From: Clostridiales bacterium
GTDB lineage: Bacteria; Bacillota; Clostridia; Lachnospirales; Lachnospiraceae
NCBI GenBank assembly: GCA_012519695.1
Contig: JAAYPT010000001.1
Span: 1 to 44,330 of the forward strand
Reading direction: 5' to 3'
Length of the DNA stretch: 44,330 nucleotides
Both the position numbers and the translations under genes were made by a program. The number at the start of each line of letters is the position of its first letter. Position 1 is the first letter of the stretch. Shown here piece by piece: positions 7,342-14,529 of this stretch. Below the pieces are notes generated by a model. That model worked only from the letters and a program-made list of their open reading frames with translations, ran no database searches and had not been told where the DNA came from.

Positions 7342-8076
7342 ATGAAACAACAAATTGCTTTTATTACCGGTGCTTCCCATGGAATCGGACGTGCCATTGC
7401 AAAAAAACTGGCCTCCGAAGGCTGGTCACTTGCCATAAATTGTAACTCTTCCAAGGAGGAATTAGAATCACTGGCTTGGGAATTACGAGAACAATTTCAT
7501 ATTCCCTGTTTAACACTTATCGGGGATGTGGGCAAAGAAGCCTTTATTGCATCTGCCATCCAACAGATTCATCAGGAACTGGGACCGATTACTGCTCTTA
7601 TTAATAATGCAGGAATCTCTCACATCGGACTCCTTTCGGATATGACACTGAAGGAGTGGAATCGGGTCATCCAGACCAATCTCACTTCTGTTTTTTGCTG
7701 TTGCAAACACACCATCCCGGATATGGTACATGCAAAATCCGGTCATATCTTAAATATTTCTTCTGTCTGGGGCACAGTCGGTGCTTCCTGCGAGGTTGCC
7801 TACTCTGCTTCTAAAGGTGGTGTAAATTCTCTAACCAAAGCACTTGCCAAGGAATTAGCCCCCAGTGGTATTGCAGTCAATGCCATTGCCTGCGGAGCTA
7901 TTGATACCAGAATGAACCAATGTTTTTCCCAGGAAGAACGTGCTGCACTTTGTGACGAAATCCCCGCAGGACGTTTTGGTACCCCGGAAGAAGTGGCTAA
8001 TCTCGCCTTTTCTTTACTTACTTCTACCTCTTATCTCACCGGGCAGATTCTTACTTTAGACGGCGGCTGGCAATAA
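7342..8076 (+). CDS. Short-chain dehydrogenase/reductase, FabG-like, 244 aa
   Basis: Cytoplasmic NAD(P)H-dependent oxidoreductase. The Rossmann glycine motif TGASHGIG (residues 9-16), NNAG (about 89-92), catalytic Ser in ISSVWG and the YSASK catalytic pair are all present, and the length is standard. The closest functional class is 3-oxoacyl-ACP reductase, but no other fatty-acid genes are adjacent, so substrate is uncertain. GAGGTG is upstream of ATG. The gene is transcribed alone and its stop codon lies inside a terminator-like hairpin. Confidence 0.85.
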   Translation: MKQQIAFITGASHGIGRAIAKKLASEGWSLAINCNSSKEELESLAWELREQFHIPCLTLIGDVGKEAFIASAIQQIHQELGPITALINNAGISHIGLLSDMTLKEWNRVIQTNLTSVFCCCKHTIPDMVHAKSGHILNISSVWGTVGASCEVAYSASKGGVNSLTKALAKELAPSGIAVNAIACGAIDTRMNQCFSQEERAALCDEIPAGRFGTPEEVANLAFSLLTSTSYLTGQILTLDGGWQ

Positions 8077-8094
8077 TTTTTGCCTGCCGTTTTA
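8060..8094 (+). terminator. Terminator-like hairpin overlapping the SDR stop
   Basis: ACGGC plus GGCAA pair with TTGCC plus GCCGT (8060-8090, asymmetric bulge) and are followed by TTTT. The stop codon TAA is in the loop. Confidence 0.5.
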
Positions 8095-8240
8095 TTTACG
8101 CGGGTAACGATGAAAATGTCATGCTTCCATGAGCATTTACGAGGCACCGCCATGAGGAGTGAAACGCGCAAAACAGGTTGCTTATAGTTCGCGTTCGTGA
8201 ATCCCATATGCATTTTGCGCATTTTCATGGAATGTCATAA
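8095..8240. repeat. Structured non-coding intergenic element
   Basis: GC-richer than its surroundings. It contains the hairpin AAATGTCATG-CTTC-CATGAGCATTT and a long-range pairing of GATGAAAATG near its left end with CATTTTCAT near its right end. Style resembles the 3818-3981 element (TCATGCTTCCATGA against TCATGCTTGCATGA), but the rest of the sequence differs. No ORF with a ribosome site. Likely a dispersed repeat or structured RNA of the host genome. Confidence 0.45.
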
Positions 8241-8302
8241 TTTTCCAAGTAAAATATTTCTAAGCCTACGATACTAAACAAAGGATGCGAAAGGGGTATT
8301 AT

Positions 8303-8659
8303 ATGAATTTTGGCACCCGCTTAGAAAATTTATTGGAAGAACGAAATATCAGTCAAAAACAATTAGCCAGCGATTTACATATTGCAGCTTCTACCTTGAA
8401 CGGTTATCTGCGCAGAAATCGCGAACCTGATTTTAGCACATTAATTGAGCTGGCAGACTATTTTGAGGTTTCTACGGATTATCTTTTAGGCGTTACCAAC
8501 CTACGTTCCTTTTCTTCTACTCCGGATGACTATGATGAGAACGAAGGCGACTTAGTCAGCATTTATCGTGCACTGAAACCCAAGGAGCAAGATTACCTAT
8601 TAAAACAAGCTCACATATACTACAATCAGGATTTAGATTCCTCTTCAAAGAAAAAATAA
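8303..8659 (+). CDS. XRE-family HTH regulator A, 118 aa
   Basis: N-terminal Cro/CI helix-turn-helix (about residues 15-38: SQKQLASDLHIAASTLNGYLR) followed by the EPDFSTLIELADYFEVSTDYLLG block that closes the domain. The C-terminal 45 residues are acidic and then basic (SSSKKK), and have no known fold. ATG 8303 is chosen because AAAGGGG precedes it; a slightly longer frame from 8285 lacks such a site. It is followed 108 bp later by a clear paralogue in the same orientation. A chromosomal or ex-phage regulator is equally possible; no phage genes are near. Confidence 0.88.
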   Translation: MNFGTRLENLLEERNISQKQLASDLHIAASTLNGYLRRNREPDFSTLIELADYFEVSTDYLLGVTNLRSFSSTPDDYDENEGDLVSIYRALKPKEQDYLLKQAHIYYNQDLDSSSKKK

Positions 8660-8767
8660 TTTTTCATATTGCGTATCTTCGTACTCATTATGCGTATTTT
8701 CTCTTTTTTCCGGCAATACTTTTAGTAAAATACAGCTATCTAAATATTGCAAAAGAGAGGTCGTTTT

Positions 8768-9118
8768 ATGAATTTCAGTGTCCGTCTTGAAAATCTCATA
8801 GAGGAAAACAACATTACGCAAAAACAACTTTCCACAGAACTTCATATTGCTGCCACCACTTTAAATGGTTATGTAAATAATCACCGTGAGCCGGACTTTC
8901 ATACCTTGATTCGTCTTGCTCATTATTTTGATGTCACCACGGATTATCTTTTAGGTCTTACGGACGAGAAAAAGCCTATTCCGTCATCTCTAAACAGCGC
9001 AGAAGGGACTCTCATTCGTCTGTATCGCGCACTTCTTCCGGAACGTCAGGAACTTTTAATTGAACAGGCAATGTTTTACCAGAAAGTAGATGATAAATCC
9101 CTCAAACCTTCCAAATGA
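8768..9118 (+). CDS. XRE-family HTH regulator B, paralogue of A, 116 aa
   Basis: Aligns along its full length with the preceding XRE protein: MNFSVRLENLIEENNITQKQ against MNFGTRLENLLEERNISQKQ, then shared HREPDF/NREPDF, TDYLLG and a YRAL-P-E segment. By eye over half of the residues are identical. The recognition helix differs little (AATTLNGYVNNH against AASTLNGYLRRN), so the two may bind similar DNA. GAGAGGT is the ribosome site. The pair looks like an old tandem duplication with retained function. Confidence 0.88.
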   Translation: MNFSVRLENLIEENNITQKQLSTELHIAATTLNGYVNNHREPDFHTLIRLAHYFDVTTDYLLGLTDEKKPIPSSLNSAEGTLIRLYRALLPERQELLIEQAMFYQKVDDKSLKPSK

Positions 9119-9132
9119 TAGTGTTTGATTGT

Positions 9133-9161
9133 TTGCCTTTTTGGCTTTTTTTGTGTATAAT
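9133..9161 (+). promoter_or_regulatory. Sigma-A promoter of the CsoR-like gene and greA
   Basis: TTGCCT (9133-9138), 17-bp spacer, TATAAT (9156-9161). The leader of about 60 nt before the ATG at 9228 is AT-rich and could hold the CsoR operator. Confidence 0.65.
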
Positions 9162-9227
9162 AAAATGCATATTTTATATACAAATTGTAAATTTCCCAAA
9201 ATTTATATTTTGATACGGAGGTTTCTT

Positions 9228-9554
9228 ATGGCAGATAAAAAAACAGAACAGGCTTCGCAGCATGAGCATACTCACACGCATACCCATTCACACCCACACG
9301 AAAATACCCAGATGGTTCTCAACCGTATGTCTCGTGCTATCGGGCACATGGAGGCAGTAAAACGTATGGTTGAAGATGGCAGGGACTGTAGTGAGGTTTT
9401 GATTCAGATTGCTGCAGTTCGCTCTGCTATCAATAATATTGGAAAAATTATTTTAGAGGATCATATCTCACACTGTATTGTAGATGCAGTGGAGCATGAC
9501 GATAAAGAGGCCTTAGAGGATTTAAAAGATGCAATTGAAAAATTTGTAAAATAA
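9228..9554 (+). CDS. CsoR/FrmR-family metal-sensing repressor, 108 aa
   Basis: All-helical DNA-binding repressors of this family release DNA on binding copper, nickel or a thiol-reactive ligand. The conserved core (LNRMSRAIGHMEAVKRMVEDG) and the ligand triad are present: Cys in GRDCSEVL, His in EDHISHC and the Cys that ends it, the C-H-C pattern of Cu(I) CsoR. A His-rich N-terminal tail has seven histidines within 13 residues (HEHTHTHTHSHPH), an addition not found in all members and suited to binding metal. ATG 9228 follows GGAGG. It is in an operon with greA, 12 bp apart; no metal exporter is next to it. Confidence 0.88.
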   Translation: MADKKTEQASQHEHTHTHTHSHPHENTQMVLNRMSRAIGHMEAVKRMVEDGRDCSEVLIQIAAVRSAINNIGKIILEDHISHCIVDAVEHDDKEALEDLKDAIEKFVK

Positions 9555-9566
9555 AAGGAGTCTATT

Positions 9567-10070
9567 ATGAGGGAACAATTAACAGAAAGTGACGTCAAAA
9601 AAATTCAGGAAGAAATTGAACATCGTAAACTGGTGGTTCGCAAGGAAGCCATTGAGGCAGTCAAGGAGGCACGCGCCCACGGTGATTTAAGCGAAAACTT
9701 TGAATACCACGCTGCCAAAAAGGACAAAAACAAAAACGAAAGTCGTATTCGCTATTTGGAACGAATGTTAAAAACGGCGGAAATTGTCTCTGATGTTTCC
9801 AAGGAAGATGAAGTCGGCATCAATAATACCGTAACTGTCTATTTTGAAGAGGACGATGAAGAACAGGTATTTCGTCTGGTTACTTCCATTCGGGGGAACT
9901 CCATGAAACACCTTATCAGTACAGAATCTCCTATCGGAAAAGCGATTTTAGGAAAAAAAGTAGGGGATCGTGTAGAAGTTGTGGTAAATGACAGTTACAG
10001 CTACTACATTGTTATTCGCAAAATCGAAAATACTACAGACGATAGCCACGACGCGATTCGTGGGTATTAA
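9567..10070 (+). CDS. greA: Transcription elongation factor GreA-type, 167 aa
   Basis: Rescues backtracked RNA polymerase by stimulating cleavage of the 3' end of the transcript. The N-terminal coiled coil (residues 1-80) carries the acidic loop HGDLSENFEY with the catalytic Asp and Glu. The C-terminal FKBP-like domain follows (TESPIGKAILGKKVGDRVEV). Typical GreA length. GGAG precedes the ATG. It follows the CsoR-like gene closely and is probably co-transcribed. The tail DAIRGY after the usual end is slightly extended. A second GreA elsewhere in the genome is possible. Confidence 0.9.
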   Translation: MREQLTESDVKKIQEEIEHRKLVVRKEAIEAVKEARAHGDLSENFEYHAAKKDKNKNESRIRYLERMLKTAEIVSDVSKEDEVGINNTVTVYFEEDDEEQVFRLVTSIRGNSMKHLISTESPIGKAILGKKVGDRVEVVVNDSYSYYIVIRKIENTTDDSHDAIRGY

Positions 10071-10082
10071 TCTTTACTGTCG

Positions 10083-10240
10083 ATAGAACAATGACTAAAT
10101 AGAACAACGACTAATTTTATCTCCGCGAGGTGTCCATCCTTCGCGGAGTATTTTTTTATGCAGTAGGACACAATTTCCTATTGCATAAAACAAAGTGCCC
10201 GCTGAGTGGGCTCTTTTGCGTGCAAGTCATGTCGCATATG
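10083..10240. repeat. Dispersed two-module hairpin repeat, copy 2
   Basis: In order: ACGACTAATTTTATCTCCG as in copy 1, hairpin CTCCGCGAGG/CCTTCGCGGAG, the hairpin 10157-10168 with 10176-10187 (7-nt loop), then AAAGTGCCC/GGGCTCTTT (10192-10216). The blocks match those at 6-131 but the first block of copy 1 is last here, as expected for a tandem unit cut at different points. The third stem pairs G with C where copy 1 has an A-C mismatch and copy 3 an A-T pair. Confidence 0.7.
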
Positions 10241-10355
10241 ATTAAATTCTATTTTCTAATTTCAATTCTAATATTCTAAATATAACATATTTAAAAAATT
10301 TTTTTCTTTTTTAAGAATTCTTTAAATTTCCTTATGTAGTTTTTTAAGAAATAAC

Positions 10356-10364
10356 TGTTATACT
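10356..10364 (+). promoter_or_regulatory. Extended -10 promoter of the YfhO operon
   Basis: TG-N-TATACT (TG at 10356-10357, TATACT 10359-10364) 38 bp before the ATG. No good -35 is present, as common for extended -10 promoters. The 110 bp between repeat copy 2 and this box are AT-rich and otherwise empty. Confidence 0.5.
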
Positions 10365-10402
10365 CTTAACTGATGATAAATCTATCTTTGGAGGAGATAC
10401 TT

Positions 10403-12862
10403 ATGAAAAAGTTCGTTCATACCAAAGGCTTTTATCCCTTGGTACTAACAATTATTTTTACGATTCTGTTACTTCTTACCGTTCCCTTTGGTTGCATTTA
10501 CGGTTCCGAAGGTGACTGGTTTAGCCAACATGTAGCTCTGGCTGAACAATTTCGCCAGATTTTCTATAAAACAGGACGTATTCTGCCGGATTATACGCTC
10601 CTTGGCAGCGGCAGCAATATTTATGATATTTCTTATTATGGGCTTTTGCGCCCGGATGTTTTACTGTCCTTTTTATTCCCTGACATTTCCATGAAATACA
10701 TTATTTCTTCTTATGCTGTTTTGGAAATGATTGCCGCTATCAACCTTTGCTATATTTGGCTCAAACGTCATGTATCTGCACCTTTTTTTGCTTTTCTAGG
10801 TGCACTGCTTTTTAGCTGTGGCGGATTTACCTATCAGGCACATCACCAGATTATGTTTGTTAATTATCTTCCCTTTTTGTTTCTGGCTTTGCTTGGAATT
10901 GACCGTATGATTGAAAAAGGAAAACATATTTTATTGATTTTTTCGTTATTTTTATTATATCTACATAGCTTTTACTTTTCCGTTTCTGCCTTGTTTGTAT
11001 GTCTGTTGTACTTTTTGTACCGCTATTCTTGCTGCAAAAAATCATGGAAAAGCAGAACCTTTTTGAAACAATTTAGGGAATTTTGCGGCTCTGTTCTTTT
11101 ATCCATTGGTATGGCTGCTGTTTTGCTCCTGCCTACCGGAATTGACCTTTTATCCAATCGCAGCGGTTCCGGCAATGGTGTTACATTGATGGAGCTTTTC
11201 TCCGGTAACCTTTCCATGAACTCTCTGCTTTATAGTGGATATAGCTGTGGTCTTACCCTGATTTGTTTGTACACACTATTTTTAAGTATTCGCCGCAAGT
11301 CCACACGCGTCCTTGGGATTGTATTACTTTTATGCCTGATTCTCAATATCATTCCATATACCTTAAGTGGATTTTTGTATATTCGCTACAAAGTGTTGAT
11401 TCCTCTGGTTCCGCTACTTCTTTTCCTTTGTGTACATACTCTTGAGGAATTATATGAGAAGAAAATCAAACACAATCTGTTGTTACTTACTTGCTGTCTG
11501 ATTCCTGTTTTCTTCCATTCCTATCCAAAGGTTGTGATTTTAGACTTTTTTATTATGTCTGTGGGATTTTTAATTTGCTATCTATTTCAACGACACGCAC
11601 CAAAGGCATCCATTTTCTGCTATTTGCTGTTTGCTGTTTTTCCTATTTTGGTATTTCTTACCGTTAATAAAAATGAGACTTACATCGCATCAAAGGACAA
11701 CCGTCAGGAACTTGTTTCTAAGGAAACGCTGGCAGACTTACATTTGGACGTGAATTATCGTTTTAATTATCTGACTACCCCTTTTGCAACCGTGAACCTG
11801 ACGGCTACCGCTGATATGGGAAGTACCAATCTGTACTCTTCGGTAACAAACCGTACCTATGCCGATTATTTTTACAACACGGTCAACAACCCCATCCGTA
11901 TTCGAAATCGTGTGGCTTTGATGACGGATGCGAATCCTTTCTTTTCTTATCTCATGGGTATTCGCTATGTCCAGACTAAAGCCAACTATTTACCCATTGG
12001 TTATGAAAAGATTTTTTCCAATGCAGATGCAGTGATTGGGGAAAATAAAAACGTACTTCCTATTGCTTATACCAGCACTGCCTTAATGAGCAATAACAAT
12101 TACCAACAACTAACTTTTCCTTATAACTTAATGGCTTTGACAAATGATACCATTGTTCCGGAAGGCTCTGTTCCAAAAGACTCTGACTCCCTCGGCGAAC
12201 CTGACGGTATTACTGCCTTAGAGCAAACCTGGGAAGATACTTATTCCTTTTCTTTTAAAAAAGAGTCTTCGGTGACAATTCCTGTGGATTCTGCTTACCA
12301 AAACAAAATATTAATTCTTTCCTTTGATGTGGAATCTCCAAAAGGAAATGAAATCACCATTGATATTAATGGCACTCGAAATAAGTTGTCGGGAAGCTCT
12401 GCTCCTTATCCCAATAACAACCATCGTTTTACTTATATTTTGTCCAAAGCAGATGGATTAAAAAAACTAAAAGTCACTTATTCCAAAGGGACCTTTTCTA
12501 TTTCCAATATCCACGTCTTTGTGGCAGACCCAGATGCTATTGGAAATAGCAGTATTACTCCTTTTTCTGCTGACTCACAAATAGGGAATGCCATTTTAAA
12601 AGGAACTGCAACCTTAGAAAAAGACGGATACTTTGTAACCTCTCTTCCTTATCGCACCGGCTATCAGGCATATGTGGATGGGAAGCAGGTTACTGCCCAA
12701 AATGTCAACGAAGGGTTTGTGGGATTCCCATTAACAAAGGGAAGTCATCACATCACACTCCTTTTTGCTCCACCCGGGAAACGAACTGGCATTTTTATAA
12801 GCATTTTAAGTATCTTACTATTTTTTATCACTTTTGCAAAAGAAAAGAGGAATACATTATGA
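10403..12862 (+). CDS. YfhO-family GT-C type membrane glycosyltransferase, 819 aa
   Basis: A polytopic membrane protein with an early YGSEGDWFSQHVALAEQF loop, the region where GT-C enzymes carry catalytic acidic residues, about twelve hydrophobic helices to residue 430, then a large extracytoplasmic domain. It ends with a beta-rich GYQAYVDGKQV stretch and a final helix, typical of the YfhO family. Members transfer sugars from undecaprenyl phosphate onto teichoic acids or other envelope polymers outside the cell. ATG 10403 has GGAGGAG. The stop overlaps the next gene (ATGA), and the gene set YfhO/GtrA/GT2 matches a three-component glycosylation system. The acceptor is unknown. Confidence 0.85.
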   Translation: MKKFVHTKGFYPLVLTIIFTILLLLTVPFGCIYGSEGDWFSQHVALAEQFRQIFYKTGRILPDYTLLGSGSNIYDISYYGLLRPDVLLSFLFPDISMKYIISSYAVLEMIAAINLCYIWLKRHVSAPFFAFLGALLFSCGGFTYQAHHQIMFVNYLPFLFLALLGIDRMIEKGKHILLIFSLFLLYLHSFYFSVSALFVCLLYFLYRYSCCKKSWKSRTFLKQFREFCGSVLLSIGMAAVLLLPTGIDLLSNRSGSGNGVTLMELFSGNLSMNSLLYSGYSCGLTLICLYTLFLSIRRKSTRVLGIVLLLCLILNIIPYTLSGFLYIRYKVLIPLVPLLLFLCVHTLEELYEKKIKHNLLLLTCCLIPVFFHSYPKVVILDFFIMSVGFLICYLFQRHAPKASIFCYLLFAVFPILVFLTVNKNETYIASKDNRQELVSKETLADLHLDVNYRFNYLTTPFATVNLTATADMGSTNLYSSVTNRTYADYFYNTVNNPIRIRNRVALMTDANPFFSYLMGIRYVQTKANYLPIGYEKIFSNADAVIGENKNVLPIAYTSTALMSNNNYQQLTFPYNLMALTNDTIVPEGSVPKDSDSLGEPDGITALEQTWEDTYSFSFKKESSVTIPVDSAYQNKILILSFDVESPKGNEITIDINGTRNKLSGSSAPYPNNNHRFTYILSKADGLKKLKVTYSKGTFSISNIHVFVADPDAIGNSSITPFSADSQIGNAILKGTATLEKDGYFVTSLPYRTGYQAYVDGKQVTAQNVNEGFVGFPLTKGSHHITLLFAPPGKRTGIFISILSILLFFITFAKEKRNTL

Positions 12863-13269
12863 AATATTTTTTGAAAAAAGATTCTTTTTTAGAGCTTCTC
12901 CGCTATGGAATTACCGGAGCTGCTACCACTGCTGTCAACTACATTGTCTACATAGCACTATTGTATTTTCATTGGAACTATCTGGTTGCTAACACGATTG
13001 CATGGATTTTTGCAGTTGCTTTTGCTTATGTAGTTAATCGTAACATGGTATTTCATTCTGAGAATGGCATATTGCAGGAAGCACTCTCTTTTGTCTCTAT
13101 GCGTTTTCTTACGTTATTATTAGAAAATTTTCTGCTGTTTTGCCTGATTCAGCAGTTACACTTTGCACCAATGCTTTCAAAATTAGCTGTAAGCGTTGTA
13201 ACTATTATTGGAAATTATGTGATTTGTAAATGTCATATTTTCGTGAAAGGAGCCCTACACCATGAATAA
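12859..13269 (+). CDS. GtrA-family membrane protein (probable sugar-lipid flippase), 136 aa
   Basis: Four transmembrane helices, with the family start FLELLRYGITGAATTAVNY and the central AVAFAYVVNRNMVFHS motif. GtrA proteins are thought to move undecaprenyl-phosphate sugars across the membrane. Its start overlaps the YfhO stop by four bases and its end overlaps the GT2 start by eight, so the three are translated as one unit. This position between a cytoplasmic GT2 and an outward-facing GT-C enzyme fits the flippase role. Confidence 0.88.
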   Translation: MKYFLKKDSFLELLRYGITGAATTAVNYIVYIALLYFHWNYLVANTIAWIFAVAFAYVVNRNMVFHSENGILQEALSFVSMRFLTLLLENFLLFCLIQQLHFAPMLSKLAVSVVTIIGNYVICKCHIFVKGALHHE

Positions 13270-14176
13270 AATCAGTATTATTGTCCCTTGTTTTAATGAA
13301 GAGGAGGTACTTCCTGCCTTCTACCAGGAAACCCGTAAGGTGGTAAGCACCATCTCTGATGCTTCTTATGAGTTTGTTTTTATTGATGACGGAAGTCGTG
13401 ACCATACCTTGGATATTCTCCGCCTTTTATCCTATCAGGATGCACACTGCAAATATATTTCTTTTTCCAGAAACTTCGGAAAAGAAGCCGCTATGTATGC
13501 AGGTCTTACTGAAGCAACCGGTGATTACTGCGTTCTCATGGATGCCGACTTACAACATCCTCCGAAACTACTGCCGGATATGTACCATGCAGTTTCCCAA
13601 GAGGGCTATGACTGTTGTGCCGGAAAACGTGTAGGAAGAGAAGGAGACGGTGTTTTACGCAGCTTTTTATCGAAAAGTTTTTATCGTGTTATTCAAAAAC
13701 TTACTCATATGAATATGAGCGATGGTGCGGGTGACTTCCGTATGATGAACCGGAAAATGATAAATGCCATTTTGGAAATGAAAGAATATAACCGCTATAC
13801 CAAGGGAATCTTTTCCTTTGTTGGTTTTGAAACAAAATGGTTGGAATTTCATAACGTAGAAAGAGCGGCCGGAAAAACAAAATGGAACATCAAAAGCCTG
13901 TTTTCTTACGCCTTTGACGGAATCCTTTCTTTTTCCACCGCTCCGCTAAAACTATCCGGAATTCTTGGATTGTTGTTTTTATTGATTTCTGCCTGTCTGG
14001 GAGTGACTGCTATTTTTCATCCCAAAACATGGCTGATTGTAACTGCTATTGTGGTATTTCTAAGCAGTCTTCAGATGCTTATGGTATTTATCCTTGGGGA
14101 ATACCTTTCCAAAGATTATCTGGAAAATAAAAAGCGCCCTATTTATATTGTACGGGAAGAAAGCTCTTCTAACTAG
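13262..14176 (+). CDS. GT2 undecaprenyl-phosphate glycosyltransferase (CsbB/GtrB-like), 304 aa
   Basis: Cytoplasmic GT-A domain with the opening SIIVPCFNEEEVLPAF, IDDGSRD (residues 41-47) and the metal-binding DAD of LMDADLQHP (94-96). Two C-terminal membrane helices (about 230-250 and 260-283) anchor it, the design of GtrB/CsbB enzymes that charge undecaprenyl phosphate with a sugar. The ribosome site AAAGGAG is inside gtrA. The stop TAG shares the palindrome CTAG with the stop of the opposing hypA, so no terminator separates them. Confidence 0.92.
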   Translation: MNKISIIVPCFNEEEVLPAFYQETRKVVSTISDASYEFVFIDDGSRDHTLDILRLLSYQDAHCKYISFSRNFGKEAAMYAGLTEATGDYCVLMDADLQHPPKLLPDMYHAVSQEGYDCCAGKRVGREGDGVLRSFLSKSFYRVIQKLTHMNMSDGAGDFRMMNRKMINAILEMKEYNRYTKGIFSFVGFETKWLEFHNVERAAGKTKWNIKSLFSYAFDGILSFSTAPLKLSGILGLLFLLISACLGVTAIFHPKTWLIVTAIVVFLSSLQMLMVFILGEYLSKDYLENKKRPIYIVREESSSN

Positions 14177-14514
14177 AAACATCGAATCTCTTTGATATAA
14201 AACTCTCTTCCGCACAACATTTCACAATCACTACTACCGCATGTGGGACAAACTCCCTCATTTTTTACCAGAGGAAAAACTGTTCCACATGCCTGGCACC
14301 TGCCATTCGCCGTTAGTATTTCAATTTCCAGCTTGGAACCCTCCAGGAGGGTTCCGTCAACTGCTGCCGGATAGACCTCCCGAATATACTTTGGAATCAT
14401 GGAGGACAGTTCGCCAATCTGAAGTACCACGGTATCAATTTCTTCTACCTCATTTTCCCTGGCAAACTTTTCTACTACATTTACTACTTCTATGACTACT
14501 CCAAGTTCATGCAT
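14173..14514 (-). CDS. hypA: Nickel metallochaperone HypA, 113 aa
   Basis: Delivers nickel with HypB, classically to [NiFe]-hydrogenase. The nickel ligands at the N-terminus (MHELG: Met1-His2-Glu3) decide the start: ATG 14514, not the in-frame GTG nine bases earlier. The zinc site is intact, with CQACG and CPTCG pairs and a further downstream cysteine-rich SSDCEMLCG. Length is normal. It is the last gene of the DUF5692-hypB-oxidoreductase-hypA operon, 15 bp after the oxidoreductase. No hydrogenase subunit is in the window, so the client is either elsewhere or the adjacent Fe-S protein. Confidence 0.93.
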   Translation of the reverse strand: MHELGVVIEVVNVVEKFARENEVEEIDTVVLQIGELSSMIPKYIREVYPAAVDGTLLEGSKLEIEILTANGRCQACGTVFPLVKNEGVCPTCGSSDCEMLCGREFYIKEIRCF

Positions 14515-14529
14515 TGGGTTCACCTGCCT

